DNA of 64,000 nt, from the NCBI GenBank assembly GCA_012274445.1, contig JAAROD010000014.1, positions 923,001 to 987,000 of the forward strand, written 5' to 3'. The stretch comes from Sclerotiophoma versabilis. Lineage: Eukaryota > Ascomycota > Dothideomycetes > Pleosporales > Didymellaceae. Each line of letters starts with the position of its first letter. Positions within the stretch are counted from its first letter, which is position 1. Shown here piece by piece: positions 45,831 through 59,100 of this stretch. The notes under the pieces are model-generated. The model had not been told where the DNA came from. It did not search any database and saw nothing but the letters and a program-made list of their open reading frames with translations. Both the position numbers and the translations under genes were made by a program.

Positions 45831-47715
45831 ATGGTGTGAGTTACAACAGACAAGGGTCATGTCATCCGGTACCTGACTGACCATGCCCCAGATACACAGC
45901 TTCGTTCGCTTTCTTCGAGGCTCTGTGGGAAGCCGGTGTGAGGAATGTCTTCGTCAACCTAGGATCTGACCATCCCTCAATCATCGAAGCTATTGTCAAG
46001 GGCCAGAATGAGAAGAAGGGTCAATTCCCGAAGATTGTGACATGTCCGAATGAGGTACGCAGTATCTACGTAAACAGTAAGAACTTGGCTGATTTCATCA
46101 GATGGTCGCCTTGTCCATGGCAGACGGCTACGCTCGATTCACCGGCAAGCCCCAATGCGTTATCGTGCACGTCGACGTCGGTACGCAAGGCCTCGGAGCA
46201 GCCGTCCACAATGCGTCATGTGGACGAGCACCGGTGCTCATATTTGCTGGTCTGTCGCCATACACAATCGAAGGGGAGATGCGTGGAAGCAGGACCGAGT
46301 ACATCCACTGGATACAGGATGTGCCAGACCAAAAGCAGATCGTGGCTCAGTACTGCAGATACACTGGCGAGATCAAGACGGGCAAGAACGTAAAGCAGAT
46401 AGTCAATCGTGCACTTTCGTTCGCCATGAGCGACCCCAAAGGCCCGGTCTACCTGTACGGCGCACGAGAAGCCATGGAGGAGGACCTTGAGCCGTACCAA
46501 CTGCAGCTCGACTACTGGCGCCCTGTCGAGCCGTCTGCACTGCCTCCGAGTGGAGTCAAGAATATCGCAGAAGCCTTGGTCAACGCGCAAGAACCGCTCG
46601 TCGTTGCAGGCTACACAGGTCGTAATCACGCTGCTGTACAGGAGCTTGTCAATCTGGCAAACAACGTCAAGGGCCTACGTGTACTTGACACAGGAGGTAG
46701 CGACATGTGCTTCCCTGCAAACCACCCGGCATGGCTCGGCTTGCGGTACGGGAACGACCCCAGCATCAAGACAGCGGATGTCATCTTGGTCATGGACTGC
46801 GACGTGCCTTGGATCAACACACAATGCCACCCTAAAGACACCGCCAAGATCTTCCATGTCGACGTCGACCCTCTGAAGCAGCAAATGCCTGTCTTCTACC
46901 TCAACGCCATTCAACGCTACCGCGCAGACTCTTACACTTCGCTGTCCCAATTAAACGCATACCTCGAGACAAACCTCAAGGAGAAGATTTCAAGCGAGCT
47001 CTTCACATCCCGCTGGTCAGCCCTGCAAGAGTCTCATAAGAAGAAACTCGAAACAATCGCCAGCGAAGCTAAGGTCGATGACCAAGGCCATTTTGCAACA
47101 CCTTACCTGTGCTCGCAACTCAAAGCCCTATGCCCCAACGATACCATCTGGGCTATAGAAGCCGTAACCCAAACCGGGTTTGTAGCCGACCAGATCCAAG
47201 CCACGCTCCCTGGGTCCTGGATCAACTGCGGTGGAGGCGGTCTCGGCTGGTCTGGCGGCGGAGCGCTGGGCATCAAGCTAGCCACTGATACAGAAGGCAA
47301 GAAGCAATTTGTCTGCCAGATAGTGGGTGACGGGACATATCTCTTCTCCGTGCCTGGGTCAGTATACTGGATCTCGCAGCGCTACAAAATCCCCATCTTG
47401 ACCATCGTGTTGAACAACAAGGGCTGGAATGCACCGAAACGTTCACTGCTGCTTGTGCACCCTAATGGTGAGGGGTCCAAGGTTAGCAACGAGGAGCTCA
47501 ACATTAGCTTCGCCCCTACGCCAGATTACTCGGGCATTGCAAAGGCTGCGTCTGGTGGCGAGGTATGGGCTGGTCACGCGAGTACCGCGGAGGAGTTGGG
47601 TAGGCTGCTGCCTGAGGCAATCAAAAACGTGCTTGGTGGGAAGTCCGCAGTTTTGGATGCGCATCTTGAAGGACCAGAGGGCAAGTACGGGGGTGGAAAG
47701 GGCAGGCTAGGTTAG
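45831..47715 (+). CDS. Thiamine-diphosphate-dependent decarboxylase-like enzyme
   Basis: Exons 45831-45835, 45892-46054 and 46102-47715 give 593 residues (MVYTASFAFFEAL at the start). The family is acetolactate synthase / benzoylformate decarboxylase-like. The N-terminal Pyr domain has the activating Glu in 'CPNEMVALSMADGYAR'; a central domain follows; the C-terminal PP domain has the GDG...NN ThDP/Mg motif (GDGTYLFS...LNNKGW). Before it, 'GGGGLGWSGGGALGIKLA' is typical of this fungal subgroup. The substrate is not predictable, and no FAD-site evidence is seen. The 5 bp coding first exon is unusual but rests on a good GTGAGT donor and the phase match. Homologues often start with a few extra residues, so an upstream start is possible. 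Confidence 0.83.
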
Positions 47716-48752
47716 ATGACATAAGTAGCTCGAGATGTAATTTCTTGTATTACCTAGAATCAATACTGTATGCCAGGTTTGCAGACCACAAATCCCCATT
47801 ACTCGGTCTTGAAGGCGATGGCTCGGTCGCTATCACGGACAACGCTCGGTGGTTGCTCGCATCTCACAGCAGCACATCAGGATTTCGCGTCCCTCGCAGA
47901 ACAACCCACAACGCGCAAGCGACGAATCAAAGTGTACTAGAGTGTACTAGTTCATTCAGAGTGTGCTCAACGCGTCGTGTGTGGAGTGGGCACTATCCAG
48001 CCGTCTATCTCTTCACCACGACCATCACGACCACCACAACACACACCACGGTGCTTACAAGGATGAAGTGAACTACCCGTCGTTCCAAACGACCGAGCCT
48101 CGGACCAGCAACAGCGCGCCTGAGCCGAGCCCTACTGCACCCCGGATTTTCGCCAAACAAGCTTTTCGGGTGCTCGCGTAATAGCAACGGGAAGACTCGG
48201 GAGCGGTGCTGCACCGCCGGGTGCTACTTCCGACGACAGACATTGTGAGATGAGATGCAACCCTCGGTTGCGCGTTCGACGGAGCAAGGAAACGAAACAG
48301 AAGGTAAATAAGCCATGGGGGGTGGCGCCATGGGATGATGAAGATGTTGCTTTTTCTATGCCTCTGCCTATGCTTGGGTGAAGATGAGTTTAGTCAGCTG
48401 CGCAAGGTAGTTCAACGATCACGGTTTGCAAGAAGTAGTGTTGTAGATATCATGTTCCATTGTAGTCAAGTATGTGTACTTAGGCCATAATGTCCGAGCA
48501 AACCAAACGCCATTCCCAAGGCCGTGGTGTAGTCTGGGTTTTGTGCCGCGTGTGGCTTTTAGAGAAGAGAAAAGGAAAGGTATCGTGAAGTCATAACGCC
48601 CGTGTCCATTTGTCTGTTCCGCGAGACCCTCCTTGGACTCGCCGGCAGTCAGTCAAACTGATGCATCCCTTGTCCTTCCACCTGCTAGATACCTCGTGCT
48701 GCGCACTTTGAGGCTTGTATAACGTGCCATGGGGCCCGTGTGGCGAACTTGT
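47716..48752. other. Intergenic
   Basis: About 1.0 kb with no supported gene. A short direct repeat AGTGTACTAG occurs twice near 47934-47950, and a CAC/ACC-rich stretch lies at 48016-48052. Confidence 0.4.
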
Positions 48753-49163
48753 CTAGCGCCTGTTGGTCAAGAACCAGCTCTTCACGCCCCTCTCACCAAT
48801 CTCGCGGTGGCTGCTCGGAGGGAGCGGCGTATGCTTGGTGTTAAGCGCCAAAGGAGAGAAAACCGCCTCGCTAATGCTCGGTGAGCGGGCATCCTTTGCG
48901 GGTAGACTAGGTGGCGAGCCACCAACAGAGTCTGTGGCCGTGCTGACGCTGGTGACAGACGAGATGGACTGGTGTCGAGGCATGTTGGGCCGGTTGGAAA
49001 GAAACCCGTGAGCAAGCTGCTCGGGCAGCTGAGCGACAGCGGCGCTGGATAGCTCGCTGTCGCTGACAGTGTTGGAGGGAAGGTCGCCAGCACGCTTGAG
49101 GGGCGTGTTAAGCGAGAGGAAGTTCTTTGGGAACGGAATGTGGTATTGGCTAGAAGCAGACAT
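48753..49163 (-). CDS. Small Ser/Pro-rich hypothetical protein
   Basis: A single 136-residue frame from an ATG at 49163. It is Ser/Pro/Leu-rich with probable phosphorylation clusters (RHQSISSVTSVSTATDS) and ends in a basic 'GVKSWFLTNRR'. No domain, signal peptide or membrane segment is seen. The 5' leader is pyrimidine/CAAC-rich, as in expressed fungal genes. It is plausibly a real gene because of its compact frame, composition and clear leader, but I recognise no family. Confidence 0.5.
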   Translation of the reverse strand: MSASSQYHIPFPKNFLSLNTPLKRAGDLPSNTVSDSELSSAAVAQLPEQLAHGFLSNRPNMPRHQSISSVTSVSTATDSVGGSPPSLPAKDARSPSISEAVFSPLALNTKHTPLPPSSHREIGERGVKSWFLTNRR

Positions 49164-52100
49164 TGCGCCAGGTTGTCGGATGTTCAGGTTGTGAGTGGGT
49201 AGTGTTGATTGAGAGTTGAGTTGAGTTGAGTTGAGGTGGTTTGCTGAAGTGAGAAGAGCAAGGCGACCGGCGCTTTTATGTGTGGGTGGGGGGCGGGTGG
49301 ATTGTTGTGGATTGTGAATGCCAAGTTTACGCTGGTCCCGTGGGTGCTCAGTGAGAGAAGTGGGCTAGTGCGTGTGGTAATTGGCTGTTGTGACTGGCTG
49401 ATAGGATTGTGCTGATCTAGTGGGAGCAAATCTCCGGTGACTTTATACTGTGTCCCGAGTGCCTAGTCGAATTGTGTAGCGACAAGTATTGTGGAGCAAC
49501 TAGCCTTGCATGAAGGTACAAGTCCCCTTGAACAATATGCGGCCTAGAGGATGCAGCGTGGGATGTCGCAGTTGCTTATGCACTTATTATCTTGGCTATG
49601 AAGCTTTGTGGTGTACTGTCGATCTAAGTGGTCCGGGCCGCAGGGGATCTTCCGGTGTGTGGATGGCGGACAGTATGTACGAGGTGGTGGAGCGCAACAA
49701 GACTTGGCAGAAATGTGCTTGATCGAACGCGCAAGCTACTGGGCGTACTTTCTAGGCGTACTTGTGTAGCGACTAGTGTCTGAACGGGTAGTTCGAAGCA
49801 CTTAGCTGTGGGTTTTTGTACAGTCTGAGGCACTGCTTGGTTCGATCGCCCTTGGCAAAGCTGTGCGAGAGGCGCGAATTGCGATGCTTGTGTTTTAGAC
49901 TGGCGGAGGCGCACAGTTGATAGCGAGTTCCAGAAGGGTTTGGGATAGCTGCTCGTAGTTTCAATGTTTTGAATCTCTTGTTGGAGATCAACTGCTTGGC
50001 GGGGAAGTTTGGCGCGGCAGAGTGGAGACTTGGTGATACACAGCGGAGGATTGACAGGAAACAAGGAAGAGTAAGCTGGAACACAGATGGGGCAGGCGTG
50101 CTTTTGACAATGATTCAGGGCTCGGCCTAAGGAAGTGGTGAAGATGCAGGTCGAGGTTGAGGGGGGAGATCCCGAGGCTCACACATGCAACACCAGAAGC
50201 TTGAGCAATAGACTCGTCCGGCTTACATATGGAAAAATGGATTAAAACTGGAGCACAAATCTTAGAAACCCCACCTTGTTGACAGCTTTCATGATCAGAC
50301 ACAGTCAGTCGGCGCGCGCTAGAAACATCGAAAGCGGGCCAAACTTAGTAAAACTGCCACGTTCGTTCAACAAGACAGCTCTGTGGTCGTGGGGTGTTTC
50401 GACGAAAACGTCGTGCGCATTGTAAGGAAGTGACGTGAACGCTGCACGCTGTCCAAGCTCTGCTACGATAGGCTCCAGCAAGGTGCTAATCATGATGATC
50501 TTTCAGCGTGCATAAGCCTCCTTGCCTGGGAATCCCACGAGGTCAGGGACATGTGAGCAACTTTTTTCGTTTTGGCTACAGTTTTCTGGGGAGCTAATCG
50601 GCGGTGAAGGCGCGTGCGTCGCGTTTGCGGGGGGTCAATCTGGCCGTAGGCGCGGATCCGCTCCCAATTTGGTGCGAGTGGTCGTGAATAAAGAGTGTAA
50701 GCCGAAGATAGCCTGGCGCATAGGATGATACTATTCACAATCGCGCCATGGTGTGATTGAAGAGGAATGGACGAAAGGAGAGCTGGAACCACGAGAAGAA
50801 TCGGCGAATGATGCGAGCCTCGGCCCGGATTGCTATCTTATCGCACAGGAGGGCGAGAGCTCCCACCTACAGCTTTTGTCTCAAGATGACGACGCAGTCT
50901 CCTACATTGGATGGCAGGCGACAGCAATGCCCTTTCAACTGACAAGCCGTGAAATGCACAATTCATTTCAATACAATACCATTACTGCCGCCATGCCCAC
51001 GGCCTTCTCGCCCTGCCTGTCACGGAAAGTTTCGCACTCATCAACCTTCAGTTTTGGCGACAACAACACTGGCTCTTGGCTGCAAATCATACTCACTTTG
51101 TCTCAACCTCAGGCCGCATTCGTTTGAGTGGCCGCTTCGGGGGTGACGTCTAATTGACGATCACAGTGCGTATCTGGGAGCGATGCATCTCGCAACCTCA
51201 TTGTGACGGTCCCGCGGGGGTCTTGGATCGTCCATTTGACTTACACAAGGAGTAGTATCACTCAAGTTGCGATAATTGGAGGCACTCGCATGAGATATTG
51301 CCGAAGCTAAAAGCATGACTCGAAGACCGGTGTGAATACTGCATCTAGGGCCGGAAGAGTATGCAAAGGAACGCTCGGATCCGACATGGTTGGTGAGCCT
51401 AAAACACTACCTAGAGCTGGGACACTGCAGTCAATCTATCAGAGTTGTTCACGGTGTGGGCCTGTGGGTAGTAAAGCCTTGGATGCCATCCCAGGACCGC
51501 GTGGACGCATTGCGGCGAGCTGAGTGGACATGAGCCAGGGGAGGGCGGCAGCTTCGGATAGGGTACATGAAGGCTTGTTGTTGAAGTGGGATTCGCAATG
51601 CCCAGGTGGTGTTTTGCTGCAGGAGAAGGGAACAATGTGGGTCTGCTCTTTCTTAGTGCCATTCCTGTCCGGTGAAGCAGCTGTTGAACGAACGCATCAA
51701 TGGCAAACTCCATGTTCTGTTAGAGCTATTGTGGAGATCTTTTGGGATGCCCTGTCGATGCTGGTAGCATGCGAAAAGACACTGTCAGTTCGGTCGTGCC
51801 TGCCTTTACCTTTCGCCCACGTGCTGCTGGCCAAACTTAGCGTCATGGCATTATGAGGCTGTTCGAACGTCAGCTACTATCCTACCTCAACGATACCTTC
51901 CTCGAACCCCAAACAAGAATTTCGGTACCTCGATTCTTGTCTGGACATCACCAGCATCTCCGTTGTGACATCGACAACAGTGGACTGATAACGGCGGTCG
52001 AAAGGTGCAAATCACAAGCAATGCACGATCTCAAACTGAGACGTACAGATAACTGCCAACCTACGACGCATCATGTAACCTTCCCGTCGAAACTACATTA

Positions 52101-52717
52101 TGATGGTCTGGAATGATTTTGCTCAGGCCGACATCAACCACGTCTCGCTGCAATGTGCTGTAATTTGCTTACAGTGCAATACCTTCCAGGATTGAGACCT
52201 ACCCACATGTATTGCAGTATCCTTACAGCTTTAGAGGCAACAGTCACGACCGGTGCAGCGAACCTTCTTCGCACATTGATTATCACGAGTTTACCATGCT
52301 CTCGAACGTCCGAGTGTCCTTTCAACCTGCTACACCCAGCCTCTTGTCGCTTTCTCTTCACTTCAACCAAGCCAGGTGAAGGCGACAACGACCGGCAATC
52401 CTCAGCCCCTTTGTTTTCTTCAACACATCATGTGCCCGCCTACAAGCAACTTTTCTTCACCTCACCGGCATCACGCCCATGTCGCTATTTGCTGTCTGTG
52501 CGCCAAGCCTATACGTTCTTTAGCAAGTAATCGAAACTCGCCGTCACCTCGACTCTTGCCGCAACAACTCCACCACCACACAGTCCTTTTTGACAACACA
52601 TCTTTTGAACAGCCTTAGGTTGGGACCAAATTCGAACCGCAACTGAAGTTATCATACAAGCGTAGCCATTGCTGCAGTAACGACGACCATCATCTACATC
52701 ACTCTGCCAAATCCGAG
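49164..52717. other. 3.5 kb region without a supported gene
   Basis: Only short frames (up to about 146 codons) occur, on both strands and with no domain. I see no transposon hallmarks such as terminal repeats or reverse-transcriptase-like coding. It may hold non-coding RNA, decayed sequence or the long promoter of the F-box gene. Confidence 0.4.
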
Positions 52718-53624
52718 ATGCTGGACATCAAAGCAGACAGCACCTGGGTAAGATCTCCCTAACCGAGGCCTCGCAAGTCTTTGCGCTCCTTCTCCCTTCT
52801 TTTTGCAGCAATAGATCTATATATTTGATGGAAGGTAAGGCGATCGCTGATATGGCGGCAAACAGCCGCTACCGTACCTCCCAGATGAGATCTTAGGTGA
52901 GATCGGAGCCAAGATCGTAGATCCAAATGACTTCTGCAACTTTCGTCTCGCCAGCAAACGCTTCAGAGATGCTACGAAGTATGCTCTGGCCAAAAAGATC
53001 ACCAATGTCACAATTTACCCGAGGTTCACCAGCATGAAGGCTCTGCTTGTAGCTGTCCAGGATGTCGAGGTCGCAAAGTACACACGCAACATCACACTAC
53101 TGGCAGAGAGCCTGAAAGAGCACGAGTACGGCCACATCTGGGCCTGGGAAGACCTTGAGATCCGGGCGGAGCTCAAGTTCACCGAGAAGGACATTGAGAT
53201 CATCAACGCCATCAATGCTGCTCATACCGACGACGTTATCCTGAATGGTGATTTCATCATCTCAGGCCAGTATCGCACAATGCTCACTGCCCTCCTGCAA
53301 CGTCTACCTAACCTGGCTACGATCACTGTCCGCAAGCTCGCTCCCGGTGAGCAAATTCCCGGCTGGCCCGGAGTGAAGCTCTTCAAGGAGCTTTCCTTCT
53401 ACCGCGATGATCTCGACATACGCCAGATCTTCTACGGTGATTGGCAGTACGACACTCTGCACCGCCGCATCACTCAATACAGGGACGAGTTCGGCGACCT
53501 CTACTCTGAGCCTTGCGCCGGCCCGCAGGCCTCATTTGTCGATGACCTGAAGGCTGCTGTGAACGCCAGTGGTACCAAGGCAAAGGTTGCTTTCCTCTCT
53601 ATTGCCACATACGAATCTACTTAG
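52718..53624 (+). CDS. F-box protein
   Basis: Two exons, 52718-52747 and 52866-53624, give 262 residues. The first exon encodes MLDIKADSTW. The second opens directly with an F-box 'PLPYLPDEILGEIGAKIVDP' and '..FCNFRLASKRFRDA', which would bind Skp1 in an SCF ubiquitin ligase. The remainder resembles the variable region of fungal F-box proteins and has no recognisable repeat. The stop at 53624 follows 'LSIATYEST' and looks somewhat early, so a further exon is possible. Substrate unknown. Confidence 0.72.
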
Positions 53625-54847
53625 GATAGCACATGTCCTGCAACCTGGTGGCATTCCTTTCGGCCCTGGAGCTCGTTTTGGTTGGCATAAGTTGATCCTT
53701 GCCCGGCGAATAACGCTAACTATTGGCAGACGTCAGATAGGGTTGGAACGAGTTGATAATTTGTGGGGTATTCAGGGAGTTGTATCGACATGGAGCCTAT
53801 CTCGCTCTTTCATCAAAGGTATGGCCACAGGCTTCTAGTACTCACACAACTGTTGACTTTGTAGTTGTGGACCCTTTGTTGGCTCTGATGAACGTTGCTC
53901 GTTTGTGGTTGTGGTTGTGGTTGTGGTTGAAGAAAGTTAGAGAACATTGCCTTCTTGACAGGTGTATATGAGGCTGAAATAATATTTGATGCGTTCTTCA
54001 ACTTGCTGTGCTCGGGACATAATTGAGATTCAATTTTTACGCACACATTGATCCCAGTTTCCCATGACGACCCCAAAATATATTCAAGTACAGTCTCCTT
54101 CGCGGCTTCGATGAGGACTACATTCATGGGTTGAAAGCTTGCAAAAGCAAGTACAATCATGGGTTGTCGTGTGTACTCATGTAAGCATGAATTGGATGAT
54201 GATAGATGATAATAGTGCATTGATTCGTCGTGCTGTCAATTGATTACGTAGGTGATAATGGTAGTAATTGCTCGATGCGCAATCGCCGTGGATTGCGCAT
54301 GTCAGAGCCGGAACGCTAGTGTCAAAGTTCGACAGAGAAGCAGAAACGATAGAGCCATAATAGACAGATGATAAAGAGAGACTATAGAGTACAAGTCTTC
54401 CCCAGAGTAGATCCAATCCTGATATGTACGGGGCAGATGCCTCATGCCTGCGTACCTAACTTTTACTCCCACACAACAAAAGGAATAGTTTGAAATGAAA
54501 CAGCAACAAGAACAAGCTTGGTATGACAGACATTCCAACTCCAATCAGAACAGGGGTAGGGGTAATAATATACGCGGTCGCGTGTCAAAGTAAATAATCA
54601 ACAAATTCCCAGGGAATCTTCAAACGCCGGTAAACTCCAATGCTGCTGCGCTCTTGTAAATGGCTAGAGGCAATGATATGTCCAAATCCTGATGTCGTGG
54701 CCGAACTGAGAATGATGGGTTTCGGGTAGGGTGCGCGATCGGAGCGGTGATCGCAAGGGGGCTCGTATATTATGTAGTGAGAGGGCGCAGTATGCACAGC
54801 GGTCGACGTGTGGCGCTAGGAATGGTGGAAGGCTTGGGAAGACGGCG
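53625..54847. other. Convergent intergenic region
   Basis: About 1.2 kb between the stops of the F-box gene and the G-alpha gene. It contains a short (GTGGTT)n array near 53905-53930 and no supported gene. Confidence 0.45.
53903..53930. repeat. (GTGGTT)n hexamer microsatellite
   Basis: Four direct GTGGTT units follow TTT and decay into GAAG. It is intergenic. Confidence 0.8.
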
Positions 54848-56175
54848 CTATAATATACCGGAGTCTTTTAGGGCATTCTGCAGTATTGTTTCTTTGACGG
54901 CAGCGAAGACGAGTCGGATATTGGAGGTGTCGGTGGCTTGCGTGAGACTAGTGGGGTCAGCGACAATCATGCTACGGCGACAGATGTAGGACGTACTGGG
55001 GGTATAAGTTGAGGTGAGCGCGGTTGACTTGGTTGAACCGCCAGAGGAGATACTTGGCAGCACGGTTGACGTCGTTTCCCCCGGAGTAGTCGGGGAAGTA
55101 GTTGCCGAGTGGTGATCTTGCGAGCTTCGCCTTGAACAAGTCGACTTTGTTCAGGAAGAGGATGATTGACGTCCGCATGAACCATCGGCTGTTTACTACC
55201 GAGTCGAAGAGGACCAGACTTTCCATCATACGATTCTGGGTGCACGAGTCAGTGGCTGGATCAGCGAGTCAATTAGTGTCGGTACCTGTGAGCTCTCTTC
55301 CAACAACACCTGATCGTATTCGCTCAGTGCAACACAGAAGATGATGGATGTGACGTTTTCGAAACAATGTATCCATTTCTTGCGTTCGCTTCTTTGCCCT
55401 CCAACGTCGAACATGCTGTTTCAAGTTAGCGGAAGTGCATCAGTGGCTGCCCAGGCCGGGCCACATACTGGATGCTCAATTGGCCCATTGTGAATCTTGT
55501 CTCGTAGATACCAGTGGTCTTGGTTCGTGCTCGGAGGACGTCGGATTCGATTGGGATGTAGTTGGGATCTGATATTCGCTCGACCTCGTCGAAGAAGCTG
55601 GCAGGGTTAGCGCGGCGAGGAGGGAAGTCGACACTGAGCCAACATACTACGGTGCCGAGTCCATCAGGTAGAACTCGCTCGAGTGCTCGAGCACCTTGGC
55701 TATGCAGCCATCGCGCCACAGCGAGGTAATGGCTTGGCCGACCCGGACGTCCAGCGGTTTTTCCGGGTCCGGGTCGACGGTGTAGTCGACGAGGTAGTTG
55801 CAGTACTCGTCGTTTCCAGGAATCTCGGGCTCGATGTCGAACTGGCGCATGGCGCCGATGAGGGCTTTGGCGCAGTCGATGACGTTCTTGTATATGGTCA
55901 GGCGGTACATGGCGAGCTCCTCCTGGGTGTAGCCGTTCTGGTGGATAATCTTCATCTGCTTGACGATGGTCGACTTGCCGCTTTCGCCAGAGCCTGTGGT
56001 GCATGTTAGCGTCTGCGTCTTGCGTGCGGGCGTGGGCGGTCAGGTGCGTACCCAGCAGCAGGATCTTGCACTCGCGCCGCAGCCGGCGCGAGTCCTCCTC
56101 GAGCTTGCGGTCAATGGCCTGGCTGCGCTTCTTCTGCTCGCCATCCTCGGGGCTGGAGCTCATGCAGATGCCCAT
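54848..56175 (-). CDS. Heterotrimeric G-protein alpha subunit, group III
   Basis: Six exons (56175-56052, 55993-55648, 55597-55469, 55415-55286, 55235-54997, 54947-54848) give 355 residues, with every intron phase consistent. Group III alphas (GNA-3, GanB type) activate adenylyl cyclase in nutrient and sexual/asexual development signalling. Visible elements: MGICMSSS for N-myristoylation (Gly2) and palmitoylation (Cys4); P-loop GSGESGKST made across intron 1; switch [33 protein letters not shown] terminus KDSGIL. There is no Cys at position -4, so no pertussis-toxin site. The C terminus and the N-terminal [22 protein letters not shown] block favour group III. It is divergent from the Hog1 gene. 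Confidence 0.93.
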
Positions 56176-59100
56176 CGTGTCTGGTGGTCGCAGCGGCGTG
56201 CCGCCGCGGGATGATGGGGGAGGTCGGGAGGGTGCAACGGGGCAGCACTAGGCCCAGCGCGTCGTGGCAAGGGAGCAGGCGGCTGCAGGCGTTGCTCGGG
56301 CGAGACAGCGTCTCAGTGCTGGGATCGGCGTGGCAGGCGGCGATGGGTCGGGGGTCTTGAATGCTTCCGTCGGCGCGGCTCGGGCGACGGCAGCAGCGAC
56401 GGGGCAGCCGTGCAGAGGGCGGGCGGCGGGTGCAGGCGCGCAGGCGGTCGCCAGCGGGGGTGCAGGTGCGGTGCAGGCGCTGCGAAGGGAGGCGGCGGCG
56501 GCGGCGCGGGCGTGGACGTGGGCGTGGGCGTGGGCGGGCGGGCGTCGAGGGGCGGGCTTTGAGCGCTGCGGTGTTGGTGTCGTAGGGTGCAGCTCGCGCG
56601 CTGGGGAAGGCGGCCTGTGCGGGCAGAGGCGCCTTGCTCGTCAACCGAGCAGGAAGATTAAGGCGCGAAGCGTCCGCCGGCCTGGCGCGAGGACTCGACA
56701 GGCTCCACCGATGGCTGCGCTGGAGAGGCTGTCTGCGGAGATGGGCTCCACTGCGCGGATCTTGCGTCTTGCGGCGTGCGGCGTGCGGCGTGCGGCGTGC
56801 GTCGTGCTCTTGCAGGCCGTCGTCGAGGAGATGGGCTCAGCGATGCGCGGCTACGCAGCTCCGCCCCGTGCAAGCTCCCTCGCTGCAGGCGTTGAGCTAA
56901 GCCACAGGCCAATCTCCAGCCCTCTGGCGCTCCAGCACTCGAGCACTCGAGCACTCTCCCCGTGCCACGCTCGCACTCCAGCCCTCTACCATCGCTGGCA
57001 CCCGTGCTTCGACAGGCAGCCGGCGGGAGAGCGGCACGAGCCAGCAGCAGCAGCGCCAGCAGCAGCGCCAGCAGCGCGGGTCGAGGCAGTCAGTGTTTGG
57101 GCACCGGCTGCCTTGGGCCAGCAGAGCGCTGATGGTGCGCTTAAGCGTCGAATCTGCACGGCAGCAACGCTCGCCCACCATGGCTTACTCTCGACCGCGG
57201 CCTGCTATTGGCACTCCGCCCTGAGAGCAAGAGATGACTTTGGAGCGTGGCCCCGCTGCAGAGATGCCTTCCACTGCCTTTCACTGCCTTTCACTGCCTT
57301 TCACTGCCTTTCACTGCCTTTCACTGCCTTTCACTGCCTTTCACTGCCTCTCGCCTCCCATGCTCGCAGACACAGTACCCTCGATGCATGCACCCTGGTC
57401 CTCTGCGATAGCCGCGCCCACTGTGCCCCGTTGCTGGGTACTGGCCAACTGCGCATCCACATGGCCTGGACTGTCGCCCTCGCCACTGCCGCACCCTCAC
57501 CTGAGCGTCTTGCACTTGAGCCTCTTTGACGGCCCTGGCAGTGGCCCCAACTAGGAGTAGTGCGCGCCGTAACTCACTTCCTTCTCTCTACCCACCCACG
57601 CGAAGCCCCAGACGCCTTCAGTCTTCTGCTGCACCCAGCACCCGTTGACCATCTTGGATGAGCTAAGCCCGTGTCTGGGCTGCATCTAATTTAAGGACCG
57701 CACCGCAACAGCTTCACTAAACGGGGCTCTCAAACCCCCTGCCTCTCCAATCGTGTTCCAAGGGAGCTGTCACCGACCAGCTGTTACCACGGCGCCAAAA
57801 CTTCTTTGTCTGTTTATTCCATCTTCATCTAGCCGTCCCATACCATTGTCATCTCGTCGTCCCATACCTTCTTCACCCAACTATCCTGTCCCACAACTAC
57901 AGCGGTCAATTTATGCTCAAACAGCAGACATCCACTTGCACTGAACATGTCCTAATCCCACAAGGAGCGCGCACTTCCACCTATCGGAGCGTCCAGCGCC
58001 TGACATCTGCACGCCATTCAAACTTACCTCCGTGATACCCACTCTAGTGCGATACACTGCATGCACAACAATATCGCAAAACCCTTGGTTTCCCATGTGC
58101 ACCACCCACAGATCACCCATCCGTCTTTGCCACGTTGTTGATCCCAGACGCTGAACTCCCGCGACACTGCACGGTTGTTCAGAGAAGCCTTGCTTGCCAG
58201 AGGCTTCGTAACAGCAACGCTCCTGCGACACATGACACCGATGTGCCGTTTCTGAATGAGCACACTGCGCAGCAACTGTCGCTCCGTCATTGACTTCCTC
58301 ATGCGTTCGAGCGCACCGTCTGATGGGCATGCACAAAGCGCGCTCATGTCTGTAATCGATTGTCTGCGATGCCCTTCTTTGTGACCTCGGCTGCTTGCAG
58401 CCTTGTTACTGAAAAGGCCAGACACAGGCAGGCAAACGCCTGAAACATGGGAGGTGATTGACCTATATCTTCGCAGTCCTTTTGTAAACTAATAGGTAGC
58501 CTGAAGACTACAACTGGTGCTGACTATATTGGAGCGCAGCTTGATTTTCTCTCAGGAGCCTCTAGGCCTACTGTGGATAAGTAGCACTGGCAGCTGCTGC
58601 AACCTGAGAAGCAGTTCCCTGAGAGATCAATTTGCTACTGGCGAACTGAGCGTATACAGATCTAAGATAGCAGTTCCGGTCCCCGTTCCTATGGTATTGC
58701 ATCGCTGTCTCAATTATCAAGAGATATAAAAAAAACGACGAGTTTGCGCAGTGGAAGTGATGCTTCATATATTTCGTTCGCAAAGCTTCAAATCAATTGG
58801 ACTTTGTGGTCAGTCGTCATCCGTGTCAACTACGTTCAAGCGGTGACTACACGCGACAAACATGTATATCTCCATTGCACGTTAGTTCTTTCGCATAAAT
58901 CGTATCGAGTGCCCTTTGTTGGTGTACTGTCCATCTGACCTCTTGAGCCCGCCGCACGTCTGGAGGCCCTCAACGATACTTGATAGTTGCGGAACCGGTC
59001 CAGCACAGGTATAGCGTCGATTTCGGCAGGTCCGGTAGGTAGCATGGCCCAGCTCTTTGCTCAATCCAAGAGACGTCGCGAGTTCAAACCTGTGGATTAG

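Noticed and set aside
48016..48052. Possible CRISPR-like or satellite array (CAC/ACC repeats)
   Set aside because: It is only a short low-complexity stretch, with no spacers or periodic units, in a eukaryotic genome.
56264..57529. 421-codon plus frame upstream of G-alpha
   Set aside because: Its composition is dominated by Ala/Arg/Gly and it runs through low-complexity and the decamer array. It has no domain and is antisense to the G-alpha leader.
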